From contig CAYTBN010000017.1 of NCBI GenBank assembly GCA_964436045.1, positions 1 through 64,000 on the forward strand: a stretch of DNA of 64,000 nucleotides, written 5' to 3'. This document shows, one piece after another, positions 17,077-25,138 of the stretch. A model generated the notes under the pieces. The model was given only the letters and a program-made list of their open reading frames with translations. It did not search any database and was not told where the DNA came from. Source of the DNA: CAYTBN01 sp964436045. Its GTDB lineage: Bacteria; Myxococcota_A; UBA796; UBA9615; CAYRNR01. A program made the position numbers and the translations under genes. How positions within the stretch are numbered: the stretch's first letter is position 1; every line of letters starts with the position of its first letter.

Positions 17077-18408
17077 GTGCTTCACCGACCACGCCAGGGG
17101 GCCCCGAGCCAAGTGCCCACGCGATTGCGATCCTGGTCCACCGGCATCGGCAAGGCTGCCGGGTTCTTGCTCGCCCTCAACGTGTTCTTCGTGGCGATCA
17201 AGCTCCTTGGCGCGTTCAAGTCGATGGGCTCGGGCTACGGCGAGGTCCTGATGCAGGACCTGGCGCAGGACCCGCTGGTCGGGCTGTTCATCGGGATCCT
17301 GATCACCAGCGTGATCCAGAGCTCGTCGACCACCACCTCGATCACGGTCGGGCTGGTGGCTGCCGGGGTCTTTGGCGAGGACCCCACGACCGCCCTGCGG
17401 ATGGCCGTCCCGATCATCATGGGCGCCAACATCGGCACCTCGGTGACCAACGCCATCGTCTCGCTGGGCCACATCGGCAACCGCACCGAGTTCCGCCGGG
17501 CCTACGGCGCGGCGATCGTCCACGACACGTTCAACTGGCTGGCCGTCCTGGTCCTGCTGCCGCTGCAGATCGCGACCAACTTCCTCGGTCGCTCGTCACT
17601 GTGGCTGGCCCAGGCTCTGGATGACGTGGGCGGCCTGAAGTTCACCAGCCCCATCAAGTACCTGGTCGACCCCCAGACCAAGGCGATCAAGGGCTGGTTC
17701 AATCACTCGGACGATCTGGTTACCTTCGTGGTCGTGGCCTTCATGGCTTTCGCCGCGCTCCAGGCCGCCACCGTCCTGGCCCGCCGGATCCACAAGGACA
17801 AGCGAACCACGGCGCTGAGTATTGCGCTGGCGGGCATCGCAGGCACCCTGGCCGCCTTCACCCTGCACTTCCGCGAGCACGTGTTCGATCACACCACCGC
17901 GACGTTCCTGTGCGGCATGGCTCTGCTGTTCGCTGCCCTGTGGTCCATCGTCACGATCATGCGGACGGTGGTGCTCGATCGGGTACAGCAGTTCTTCAAC
18001 GACTACATCTTCAAGACCGCGCTGCGGGCCTTCGCGCTCGGGCTGGTGATCACGGCGCTCGTGCAGTCGAGCTCGGTGACCACGTCGCTGATCGTGCCAC
18101 TGGCGGGTGCGGGACTGCTCAGCCTGGTGCAGGTCTTCCCCTACACCCTCGGGGCCAACATCGGCACCACCGTCACCGCGTTGCTGGCAGCCCTCTCCGT
18201 GGGTGAGGTGGCCGGGGTGGCCGCTGCGCTATCACACCTGCTGTTCAACATCAGCGGGATCGCGTTGTTCTATCCCCTCCGAAGGCTCCCCCTGTGGCTG
18301 GCGCGGCAGCTTGCCCGGAGCGCCCTGCTCTCCCCGGCGATCCCGATCTTCATCATCGTGGGCCTGCACATCGGCCTTCCGCTGCTCGCCATCGTGGTGT
18401 TCAGGTAA
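17077..18408 (+). CDS. Na+/phosphate cotransporter, NptA/PNaS family
   Basis: A 443-residue membrane transporter. The diagnostic inverted repeat is present: first 'SVIQSSSTTTSITVGL' with 'IIMGANIGTSVTNAI', second 'ALVQSSSVTTSLIVPL' with 'TLGANIGTTVTALLA'. These QSSS motifs form the phosphate/sodium site in type II (SLC34-like) carriers. About nine hydrophobic segments are visible, and no PhoU-like C-terminal domain is fused. It imports or exports phosphate coupled to sodium across the inner membrane. The start is uncertain: GTG at 17077 or 17113, neither with a strong ribosome site. It converges with the next MopE-repeat gene, overlapping by 8 bp. Confidence 0.88.
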   Translation: MLHRPRQGAPSQVPTRLRSWSTGIGKAAGFLLALNVFFVAIKLLGAFKSMGSGYGEVLMQDLAQDPLVGLFIGILITSVIQSSSTTTSITVGLVAAGVFGEDPTTALRMAVPIIMGANIGTSVTNAIVSLGHIGNRTEFRRAYGAAIVHDTFNWLAVLVLLPLQIATNFLGRSSLWLAQALDDVGGLKFTSPIKYLVDPQTKAIKGWFNHSDDLVTFVVVAFMAFAALQAATVLARRIHKDKRTTALSIALAGIAGTLAAFTLHFREHVFDHTTATFLCGMALLFAALWSIVTIMRTVVLDRVQQFFNDYIFKTALRAFALGLVITALVQSSSVTTSLIVPLAGAGLLSLVQVFPYTLGANIGTTVTALLAALSVGEVAGVAAALSHLLFNISGIALFYPLRRLPLWLARQLARSALLSPAIPIFIIVGLHIGLPLLAIVVFR

Positions 18409-20536
18409 CGAACCGCCGGCGGGCGAGGCCGATGGCCAGGACGGCCAGCATCAGCCCCGACGTCAGGTTGCTCCCGGTCCCCGCACCCGAGCGGCAGCTG
18501 CATCCACCCCCGTCGTCATCGTCATCGTCCCCGGTCACGCAGTCGTCGTCGAACGCGTCGCCGATGCCGTCGCAGTCCCCGTCGACCCCATCCTCGCAGT
18601 CCTCGGTGGCGTCGGGGAAGATCTCGGCGTCGGTGTCATTGCAGTCCTCGCCGTAGGGACCGCCGTTGACGCCGTCGCCGTCCACGTCCGTCAGGTCGAC
18701 CCCGTCGCAGTCCTGGTCCACGCCGTCGTAGGGGATCTCCTGGGCCCCCGGATAGACGTTGGGGTTGTTGTCGTTGCAGTCGGCGCCGCCACAGCCCGAG
18801 TGTCCATCCAGGTCGTAGTCCAATTCGTCGTCAGCGAGGCCGTTGCAGTCGTTGTCGACGCCATCACAGATCTCGTCCGCGCCGGGGTAGGCGCTGTCGT
18901 TGAGGTCGTCGCAGTCCCCCTGGCAGATGTTGAACCCGTCCAGATCGAGGTCGGCCATTTCGTCGGTGGCCGGATTGCAGTCGTCGTCGTGCAGCCCGTT
19001 GCACAGCTCGGGGGCGCCCGGGTAGGTGGCCGGATCGTAGTCCTCGCAATCTCCCGCGCACTCGGAGTAGCCGTCGCCGTCGCCGTCCACCTCGGTGACA
19101 TCCAGGTCGCCAGCACAGTCGCTGTCGATCCCATCGTCGCAGATCTCCGAAGCGCCTGGGTAGACCGACGGGTCTGTGTCGTCGCACTCGGCGCACTCGA
19201 TGAAGCCGTCGGCGTCGTTGTCGTACTCGTACTCGGCCAGCGCCTCGTCGCAGTCGTTGTCCAGCTCGTCGCACAGCTCGGGCGCACCGGGATAGACGTC
19301 CGGATTGGTATCGTCACAGTCGCCAGCACAGATCGACACCGCGTCGCCGTCGCCGTCCAGCCCCTCGTCGATCTGTCCGTCGCAGTTGTTGTCGACGCCG
19401 TCGCAGGCCTCGGTCTGCCCCGGGTAGATCGAAGGATCGCCATCGTCACACTCGGCGCACTCGACAAATCCATCGCCGTCGGCGTCGGTGGTCTCGTCGG
19501 CGGGCACGATCAGATCGCAGTCGTTGTCCACCAGATCGCACTGCTCCGGCGCGGTCGGATAGGTCGCCGGATCGTAGTCGTCGCAATCCCCCAGGCAGAT
19601 GGTCCAGCCATCGCCGTCCGCGTCGTCCTGTTCGTCGATGGTGCCGTCGCAGTCGTTGTCGACCCCATCGCAGAGCTCGGGGGCGGACGGGTAGACGTCG
19701 GGTCGGGTGTCATCGCAGTCGGCCGGGATGTCGCACGAGGTCCAGCCATCGCCGTCCGCGTCGAAGCCGTTGTCGATCCAGCCGTCGCAGTCGTTGTCCA
19801 CGAAGTCGCAGACCTCGACCGCGCCCGGAAACGCGGTGGCTTCGTAGTCGTTGCAGTCCCCGTCGCAGTTGGAGAAGCCGTCGCTGTCAGCGTCGTCGAA
19901 CTCGTCGGACTGGCCGTCGCAGTTGCTGTCGATGCCGTCGTCACAGGTCTCGGTGGCGCCGGGGTGGATGGCCGGATCCGTCTCGTCGCAGTCACCGTCG
20001 CAGTCGCTCCAGCCGTCCCCGTCCACGTCGTTCTGATCGCAGGGCAGGTGCTGCATCTCGAGCTCGATGTACCCCAGGCAGTAGTTGTTGCCCGTCGGGG
20101 TGACGGCGAGTTCGTTCGAACCGCCGTAGACGTACCCCGGCAGACCGTTGGGGTGGTAGGTCCCGGCATAGGTCGTCGCCGGATCGCAGGTTGCGCACGA
20201 GCAGTTGCTGCCGTTGGGATCGGCACCGGAGGCCAAGAAGTTGCCGTTGATGGTGAACTCGAACGCCCCGCCTCCGTTGCAATTGATGCCGTAGGTGACC
20301 ACGTCGATCTCCCACAGCACGGCACCCTCCGGGAGGGGATCGTCGAAGTTGACGGTGTAGGCCCAGACGCCGGTCGTGGTGCCCGCCTGATCGGCGCAGG
20401 CGTAGCTGCCGCCGCAGACGGTGCAGTAGCCGTCGACCCACTCGTCCAGGTGCAGGACGTAGGTGTCGGCGCGGGCGGCGGACGTGGCGAACAACAGGCC
20501 GACGACGGCAACGAGCGCGGTCACGGTGCGGCGCAT
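18401..20536 (-). CDS. Secreted MopE-repeat protein with MYXO-CTERM-like anchor
   Basis: A 711-residue secreted protein. A signal peptide (MRRTVTALVAVVGLLFATSA) precedes a beta-rich Cys-containing domain (about 25-165, 'CTVCGGSYACADQ'). Eleven tandem MopE-type repeats follow (about 165-665), each with 'DGDGW'-like acidic loops and 'CDGVDNDCDG' signatures, likely binding Ca2+ or stabilised by disulfides. The tail is a short poly-Asp stretch, 'GGGCSCRSG', a hydrophobic helix and 'ARRRFVT', matching the MYXO-CTERM sorting pattern processed by myxosortases. The ATG at 20536 has GGAGGA 4 bp upstream. The large plus-strand frame across it is a Val-rich shadow. Function unknown, probably surface-attached. 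Confidence 0.85.
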   Translation of the reverse strand: MRRTVTALVAVVGLLFATSAARADTYVLHLDEWVDGYCTVCGGSYACADQAGTTTGVWAYTVNFDDPLPEGAVLWEIDVVTYGINCNGGGAFEFTINGNFLASGADPNGSNCSCATCDPATTYAGTYHPNGLPGYVYGGSNELAVTPTGNNYCLGYIELEMQHLPCDQNDVDGDGWSDCDGDCDETDPAIHPGATETCDDGIDSNCDGQSDEFDDADSDGFSNCDGDCNDYEATAFPGAVEVCDFVDNDCDGWIDNGFDADGDGWTSCDIPADCDDTRPDVYPSAPELCDGVDNDCDGTIDEQDDADGDGWTICLGDCDDYDPATYPTAPEQCDLVDNDCDLIVPADETTDADGDGFVECAECDDGDPSIYPGQTEACDGVDNNCDGQIDEGLDGDGDAVSICAGDCDDTNPDVYPGAPELCDELDNDCDEALAEYEYDNDADGFIECAECDDTDPSVYPGASEICDDGIDSDCAGDLDVTEVDGDGDGYSECAGDCEDYDPATYPGAPELCNGLHDDDCNPATDEMADLDLDGFNICQGDCDDLNDSAYPGADEICDGVDNDCNGLADDELDYDLDGHSGCGGADCNDNNPNVYPGAQEIPYDGVDQDCDGVDLTDVDGDGVNGGPYGEDCNDTDAEIFPDATEDCEDGVDGDCDGIGDAFDDDCVTGDDDDDDGGGCSCRSGAGTGSNLTSGLMLAVLAIGLARRRFVT

Positions 20537-20881
20537 GGGCTCCTCCGGAAGGACCAATCCACCACATCGAGGACGACGTGTAAACCTTCGATTTCGCTGT
20601 CAGTTCTCCGCGCACTCGAGCACGGCCTGCACGAAATTCCGGCGACGGAAATCGCCGCCGGTCAGCAGCCTGAACATCCGGTCCTTGCGCCAGCGATTGC
20701 GCCAGATGCTGCAACCGCAGCTGGACCAGCCCCGGCGCCAGCGGCCGGCGCTGGAGCCGGGGACCGCGGCGGCCGATCAGGGCCAGGGGAGTCAGCGGAC
20801 GGGAGACGCTCATCGGGACCTCGGCGGATCGAACGGAAACGGCGGCGGATTCTAGCAGGGCCGGGCTAGAATCGTCCGGCC
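20537..20881. other. 345-bp intergenic region
   Basis: The gap separates the divergent MopE-repeat gene and the deacetylase/hydrolase fusion gene and should hold both promoters. On the minus strand TTTACA at 20581-20586 is a possible -35 element for the MopE gene, with no good -10. It also contains the possible small reading frame at 20600-20776. No tRNA, repeat or terminator is visible. Confidence 0.4.
20600..20776 (-). CDS. Possible small or partial basic protein
   Basis: A minus frame ending in TGA at 20600 encodes a Trp/Cys/Arg-rich start (around 'SSCGCSIWRNRWRKDRMF') and a coding-like end ('FVQAVLECAEN'). The only ATG (20677) would leave 25 residues; the frame is open back to about 20776 without a clear start. 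The adjacent frame has an ATG at 20811, so a longer frameshifted gene is possible. I do not recognise a family. Confidence 0.25.
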   Translation of the reverse strand, partial: SAAAVPGSSAGRWRRGWSSCGCSIWRNRWRKDRMFRLLTGGDFRRRNFVQAVLECAEN

Positions 20882-22468
20882 ATGTCCTCCTCACCTCCCC
20901 GATCGCCCGGGCTCGCGCGCGTCTGGCTCGAGATCCACGTGGACGACGAGATCGTCGGTGCGCAGCCTCGGCGCTGGCCCGAGGCGCGGGCGCTGCTGGA
21001 GCGGCTGGCGCGGGTGGCCGAGGACCGCGGCGCCCGGCTCTGCTTCCGCTTCCGGGAGGCGTCGGCCCTGGCATCCCGCGCCGATGGGCTGCTCCCGGTT
21101 CTGACCGAGCGGGGGCACGAGGTCGGCGTCCACAGCCACGGACGACGGCTGGCCGAGGCGGTGGCGGCGGTGCGCGGTGCCGGTGTGGAGCCCGTGTCGG
21201 CGGTGCCGGGACTGGTCCAGGTGGGCCGCTCCGGGAGGGCGCCGCTGCTCCGCCAGGTGGCGAGCCTGGGCATCGGCCTGGTCACCGATCACGGTGCGGG
21301 TTCCGCCTGGGCCTACGACGGGTTGCTGCCCCGCACCGAGCAGGGCGTGCTGGTGATGGCGCCCACCGTCCGTCCCTTCGACTGGGGCCTCATGGAGCGG
21401 GACGGCACGCGCCACGGCCTGGGTCCGGGCCAGGTCCAGCGACTGCGGCAGCTGGAGGGCATGGCCCGGGACCAGGGGGCCGCCTGGTTCGGCGCTGCGC
21501 TCCACGAGCACGACCTGTGCCCTCCGGGGTCCCTGGAACCAGCCGAGGCCTGCCTGGACGCCCTCGCGACCTACCTGGATCCACGGGTGGGGCCGGCCGC
21601 GCCCCTGGCGATCCCGGCGCCGCGGGATCCGCCAGGCCGCCCGATCGCGGACCGCAGCGTGCGGATGAGGCGGCTGACCGGCGGGCTGCATCGGCGGGTG
21701 CGAGGGGCCCTGCCCACGGTCGCCCCTCGCCGCGGGAGGGTGGAGCGGGGCGGCCGGAGGATGGAGCTGTCGGTGGACGGCCGCCGGGTCGTGGTCCAGC
21801 GATACGGTCCCGCCCGGCCCAAGGCCGCCTGTGTCCTGTGCCATGCCGGTCAGGAGGGCGGCCGCCGACTGGGCCTGGGCCCATTTGGCACCGCCGCGGG
21901 CGATCTCGTGCTGCGCGGCTGGTCCGTGTGGTCCTACGACCGGGCGGGGACGGGGGATTCGGCGCCGGCCGCCGACGCGAGGTTGACGCCGGGGAACCCC
22001 GCCCACGACGCGGACTGGCGGGCCGTGCTGGGCCAGGCCCGGGCCGATGGCTGCCCGCGGGTGGCGCTCACCTGGTCCGGCGGGCTGGTCGCCGCGCTGC
22101 GGGCAGCAGCCCGTGGCGACCGCCCCGAGGCCCTGGTCGACGGCGAGGGACCGGCGGACCGCTGGTCACTGGTCCCACCCGCGGGCAACGAACTCAGTAG
22201 CCGGGATCCGTGGGACGACGTGGCGTGGGACGGGATCGAGGCCCGGACGCTGTTGCCATCGCTTGCGGTGCCCTACGCCCGCCTGCAGGCGGAGCGAGAC
22301 CACCTGCACGGGACCATGACCCACCACGCCCGGCGGATGGACGAAGCCGCCGCCGCGGCCGGACTGCTCAGCCGCCCGCTGCGGGTGGTCGAAGGCGACC
22401 TGCGGGACCATCCGCTGGAGCTCGTGGACGCGCTGCAATGGAGCCTGCGCCAGGTGCGCGGCTGGTGA
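20882..22468 (+). CDS. Polysaccharide-deacetylase-like / alpha-beta hydrolase fusion
   Basis: A 528-residue two-domain protein. The N-terminal ~240 residues resemble a NodB/polysaccharide deacetylase fold: an early 'IHVDDEIVG' acidic strand, 'GHEVGVHSHGRRL' with closely spaced His, and later 'GAALHEHDLCPPGS'. The C-terminal ~240 residues look like an alpha/beta hydrolase: 'SYDRAGTGDSAP' after a strand, and a nucleophile-elbow-like 'ALTWSGGLVAALR' (Ser in WSGG, not the usual GxSxG). A catalytic His may lie in the last 60 residues. The linker (about 250-285) is Arg-rich. No signal peptide, so probably cytosolic. Possible roles include deacylation of lipids or glycans, which is inference. The fusion itself is continuous and unbroken. 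Confidence 0.65.
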   Translation: MSSSPPRSPGLARVWLEIHVDDEIVGAQPRRWPEARALLERLARVAEDRGARLCFRFREASALASRADGLLPVLTERGHEVGVHSHGRRLAEAVAAVRGAGVEPVSAVPGLVQVGRSGRAPLLRQVASLGIGLVTDHGAGSAWAYDGLLPRTEQGVLVMAPTVRPFDWGLMERDGTRHGLGPGQVQRLRQLEGMARDQGAAWFGAALHEHDLCPPGSLEPAEACLDALATYLDPRVGPAAPLAIPAPRDPPGRPIADRSVRMRRLTGGLHRRVRGALPTVAPRRGRVERGGRRMELSVDGRRVVVQRYGPARPKAACVLCHAGQEGGRRLGLGPFGTAAGDLVLRGWSVWSYDRAGTGDSAPAADARLTPGNPAHDADWRAVLGQARADGCPRVALTWSGGLVAALRAAARGDRPEALVDGEGPADRWSLVPPAGNELSSRDPWDDVAWDGIEARTLLPSLAVPYARLQAERDHLHGTMTHHARRMDEAAAAAGLLSRPLRVVEGDLRDHPLELVDALQWSLRQVRGW

Positions 22469-22472
22469 CCCG

Positions 22473-23141
22473 CTAGTCGTTGGACGCGCCAGGGGTCGGG
22501 GTGTCGTCGAGGATCCAGGAGTCGGGTTCACCGTCGGGCATGCGGGCCGCGGACCAGTCGGTGATCTGGGGCTCGAAGGTCAGGTATTCCTGCACGTCGC
22601 CGGCCGGCCCGGTGAGCACCAGCGCCTCGCCGCCAGCGTCGAGCTGGAATCCCAGGTGGTCGGGACCCGCAGCCGGCAGCCCATCGGCCCACAGCAGCAG
22701 GTAACCGTTGGCGGGCAACGTCAGGTCGACGTCGAGCACGTGGCGCCGCGGCAGGTCGGGATCGTCCGACAGGCCGTATCCCCCGAGCGCCACGTCTTCT
22801 CCGGTGAGGTTGCACAGCTCGATCCAGTCCGGATAGGCGCCGTCCTCGTCGGCCACCGCGAAGCCATTGTCGGCCATGAACTCGTTGACCGAGACCCTGC
22901 GGACACCGTCGGCAGCGGCGTACCCCTCGCACAGCCCCTGCGCCAGACAACCGTCGTCGGCGCAGTCGATGGATCCGTCGCCGTCGTTGTCCAGGCCGTC
23001 GGTGCACTCGTGCTCGCTCGCGCCTTCGTCACCCGACGAGGGACAGCCAGCGGTCAGCAGCAGGAGCAGGAGAAACGCGGCGGAGCGGGCGGCCAGGGAG
23101 TCAGCCCTCGGCGCTGTTGGGGGGTGGCGCGGCGCTGGCAT
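22473..23141 (-). CDS. Lipoprotein with lamin-tail domain
   Basis: A 222-residue lipoprotein with lipobox 'LLTAGC' (Cys33). A single MopE-like Cys/Asp motif ('CTDGLDNDGDGSIDCADDGC') follows, then a lamin-tail (LTD) domain from about 84, recognised by 'VSVNEFMADNG', 'YPDWIELCNLTGEDVALGGY', 'LPANGYLLLWADG' and 'FQLDAGGEALVL'. LTD domains in bacteria occur in secreted, often surface or nuclease-linked proteins and probably mediate binding. The start lies 41 bp inside the end of the upstream cytochrome gene, so the two are co-transcribed and may be coupled. The two large propeller proteins at 32416 and 36225 carry the same domain. Confidence 0.75.
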   Translation of the reverse strand: MPAPRHPPTAPRADSLAARSAAFLLLLLLTAGCPSSGDEGASEHECTDGLDNDGDGSIDCADDGCLAQGLCEGYAAADGVRRVSVNEFMADNGFAVADEDGAYPDWIELCNLTGEDVALGGYGLSDDPDLPRRHVLDVDLTLPANGYLLLWADGLPAAGPDHLGFQLDAGGEALVLTGPAGDVQEYLTFEPQITDWSAARMPDGEPDSWILDDTPTPGASND

Positions 23142-24084
23142 GGGCGGCCTCGACCGGGTTCAGGGCGCCCTCGTGACAGGCGGCGCAGTCCGTGGCCGGG
23201 AAGCTGATGCGACCGTCGTGGCAAGCGCCGCAGGATCCGCCTGCGTACATGGTCTTCATCAGGTGAGTGCCGTCGACGGACCGCTTGTTGTCGAACACGT
23301 CCCAGTGGCAGCGATCGCAGTCGAGGCCGGCGATCACGTGGTTGGTGTGGCTGAAGGTGACCTCCCCGACGTCGGCGCCGGGCAGGCTGTAGTCGGCGGG
23401 CACCTCGTGTCCCTCGTGGACCGGCACGCCTTCCACCATCTCGAGGCGGCGACCGTTGTCCCGGTCGTGGCAGCGGTCGCAGGCCGTCGCGTCGAAGGCA
23501 TCGCGGCCGTTGTGGCAGGCGCCGCAGGAGCCGGAGCCGTACATCTGGGTCATGCGGTGGGTGCCGCCCGGGCTGACCGTCCAGCCCCAGGGCAACGGAT
23601 GGCACTCGTTGCACTCGGAGTCGGCCATCAGGTGCAGGGTGTGGCTGAACTCGACCGGACCGAAGCCGTTCTGCCCCCAGGTGAAGGTCGGCAGGGTGTT
23701 GATCGCGCTGTCGAAGGCATGGCAGCGCTCGCACTCGGTGGCCTCGAAGGCCTTTTGCCCGTCGTGGCAGGCGCCGCAGGACTGGCCCTGGTACATGGGC
23801 GCCATCTGGATCGTGCCGTGGGGGCTCTTGCCGATGGCCCATGGCTCCGGGTGACAGACCTCGCAGTTGTCGGCATAGACCATGTGGACGCCGTGGGAGA
23901 ATTCCACGTTGCCCGCCGACAGGTTGGCCCAGATCAGGTCGTCGGGGAGGTTGGCCGAACCGGCCGCCTCGATCGCCAGCTGATTGACGGGTACCAGGAA
24001 TCCAGATCGATCGCCCTGGCCACACGCCAACAGCAGCAACGAGGTCGTCATCCCCAGCGTCACCGTCCAACGCCGAATCGCCAT
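23101..24084 (-). CDS. Nine-heme c-type cytochrome lipoprotein
   Basis: A 327-residue exported cytochrome. Nine CxxCH sites are present (CEVCH, CGACH, CERCH, CNECH, CGACH, CDRCH, CDRCH, CGACH, CAACH), arranged as three triheme modules. Each module begins with a 'VEFSHGVHM'-like segment that supplies distal His ligands, the cytochrome c7/c3 pattern. The N-terminus has a signal peptide with 'LLLLAC' (Cys21), so the protein should be a lipoprotein at the periplasm or outer membrane. It likely carries electrons in anaerobic or extracellular respiration; no partner oxidoreductase is adjacent. ATG at 24084 with GGGGA 6 bp upstream; the longer frame overlaps the divergent hydrolase. Nothing looks broken. 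Confidence 0.9.
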   Translation of the reverse strand: MAIRRWTVTLGMTTSLLLLACGQGDRSGFLVPVNQLAIEAAGSANLPDDLIWANLSAGNVEFSHGVHMVYADNCEVCHPEPWAIGKSPHGTIQMAPMYQGQSCGACHDGQKAFEATECERCHAFDSAINTLPTFTWGQNGFGPVEFSHTLHLMADSECNECHPLPWGWTVSPGGTHRMTQMYGSGSCGACHNGRDAFDATACDRCHDRDNGRRLEMVEGVPVHEGHEVPADYSLPGADVGEVTFSHTNHVIAGLDCDRCHWDVFDNKRSVDGTHLMKTMYAGGSCGACHDGRISFPATDCAACHEGALNPVEAAHASAAPPPNSAEG

Positions 24085-24251
24085 CGCCGTCCCCTGCGTC
24101 TGCAGCTCGCGGGCTGCTAGACTGTCTGGCTCGGCCCGGGAAGTGACGTCCCCGGGCCGGGGTTCAGGGAGGGTAATCGATCCGGCCCGTTTGTGGAACC
24201 CACCCGTGCGGCGCCTGCGAGCGGGCGCGGGGGCCGGTGAGGACGTGACCG

Positions 24252-25103
24252 ATGAGAAGGCCGGGCAAGGTCGGGGTCGGGGTGGCGGCCACCGCCGCGC
24301 TGTTCGCCGTCGCCGGCTTCGGGATCGCATCGATGATCGAGAAACGCTTCATCTTCTACCCCGACTCCGCCTACGTGGCCCTGCCCGAGCAGTACGGGCT
24401 GGTGGCGGAGGACCTGTGGCTGGACGCCGCGGACGGCGGCCGCGTCCACGGATGGTTCGTGGCCCCGACGGATCGACCACCCCGGGGATACGTCCTGTTC
24501 AGCCACGGCAACGCCGGCAACATCTCCGGGCGCCTGCCCGTGGCCGCCCAGCTGGTCGAACGGGGAATGGCCGTGCTGCTGTACGACTACCGGGGCTACG
24601 GCCAGAGCCCGGGCTCGCCGTCGGAGGAGGGCCTCTACCACGACGGCGAGGCCGCGCTGACGGAGCTGGTGAGGCGCGCGGGCGGTCCTTCACGCGTCGT
24701 GCTGTACGGCCGCTCGCTCGGGGGCGGTGTCAGCTGGGAGCTGGCCCTGCGCCACCCTGAGCTGGCCGGCATCGTCAGCGACTGCACCTTCACCTCGGTC
24801 CCGGAGATGGCCGCCCGGATGATCCCCTTGCCGATGATCGGCGCCTTCGTCCGAACGCAGCTGGCCAACCGGGACAAGGTGGGCCGAGTGACCCTGCCCA
24901 AGCTGCTCTTCCACGGCACAGCAGACGAGCTGATCCCCTTCACGATGGGCGAGGAACTGCGCGCGGCTGCGCGGCCGCCCGTGGAGTTCGTGCCCCTGCC
25001 GGGCGCGGGCCACAACGACACGCCGTTCGTGGATCCGCAGCTGTACTTCGACCGCTTCGAGGCCTTCGTCGACCGGGTGATCGAAGATACAACTGAACTC
25101 TAA
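24252..25103 (+). CDS. Alpha/beta hydrolase, membrane-anchored (BEM46/YfhR-like)
   Basis: A 283-residue hydrolase with one N-terminal transmembrane segment (about 7-28), so the catalytic domain is probably periplasmic. The oxyanion region is 'FSHGNAGN', and 'DYRGYGQSPGSPSE' is typical of this subfamily. The triad is Ser155 in 'YGRSLGGG', Asp225 in 'GTADELIPF' and His254 in 'GAGHND'. Family members are esterases/thioesterase-like enzymes of unknown substrate. ATG at 24252, divergent from the cytochrome gene. Its 3' end converges with the large activase gene; an apparent extension of that frame across this gene is spurious. Confidence 0.88.
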   Translation: MRRPGKVGVGVAATAALFAVAGFGIASMIEKRFIFYPDSAYVALPEQYGLVAEDLWLDAADGGRVHGWFVAPTDRPPRGYVLFSHGNAGNISGRLPVAAQLVERGMAVLLYDYRGYGQSPGSPSEEGLYHDGEAALTELVRRAGGPSRVVLYGRSLGGGVSWELALRHPELAGIVSDCTFTSVPEMAARMIPLPMIGAFVRTQLANRDKVGRVTLPKLLFHGTADELIPFTMGEELRAAARPPVEFVPLPGAGHNDTPFVDPQLYFDRFEAFVDRVIEDTTEL

Positions 25104-25138
25104 CTTCGTCAGTGTTTTCGGTATGTTGCCGTCTACTA

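Noticed and set aside
18107..20869. 920-residue plus-strand frame
   Set aside because: A shadow of the MopE-repeat gene and the end of the Na/Pi gene, with the same Val-rich composition as the other antisense frames.
24690..25138. C-terminal extension of the activase frame
   Set aside because: It is antisense to a well-supported alpha/beta hydrolase; family resemblance ends about 25160 and three stops in the next frame mark the real end.
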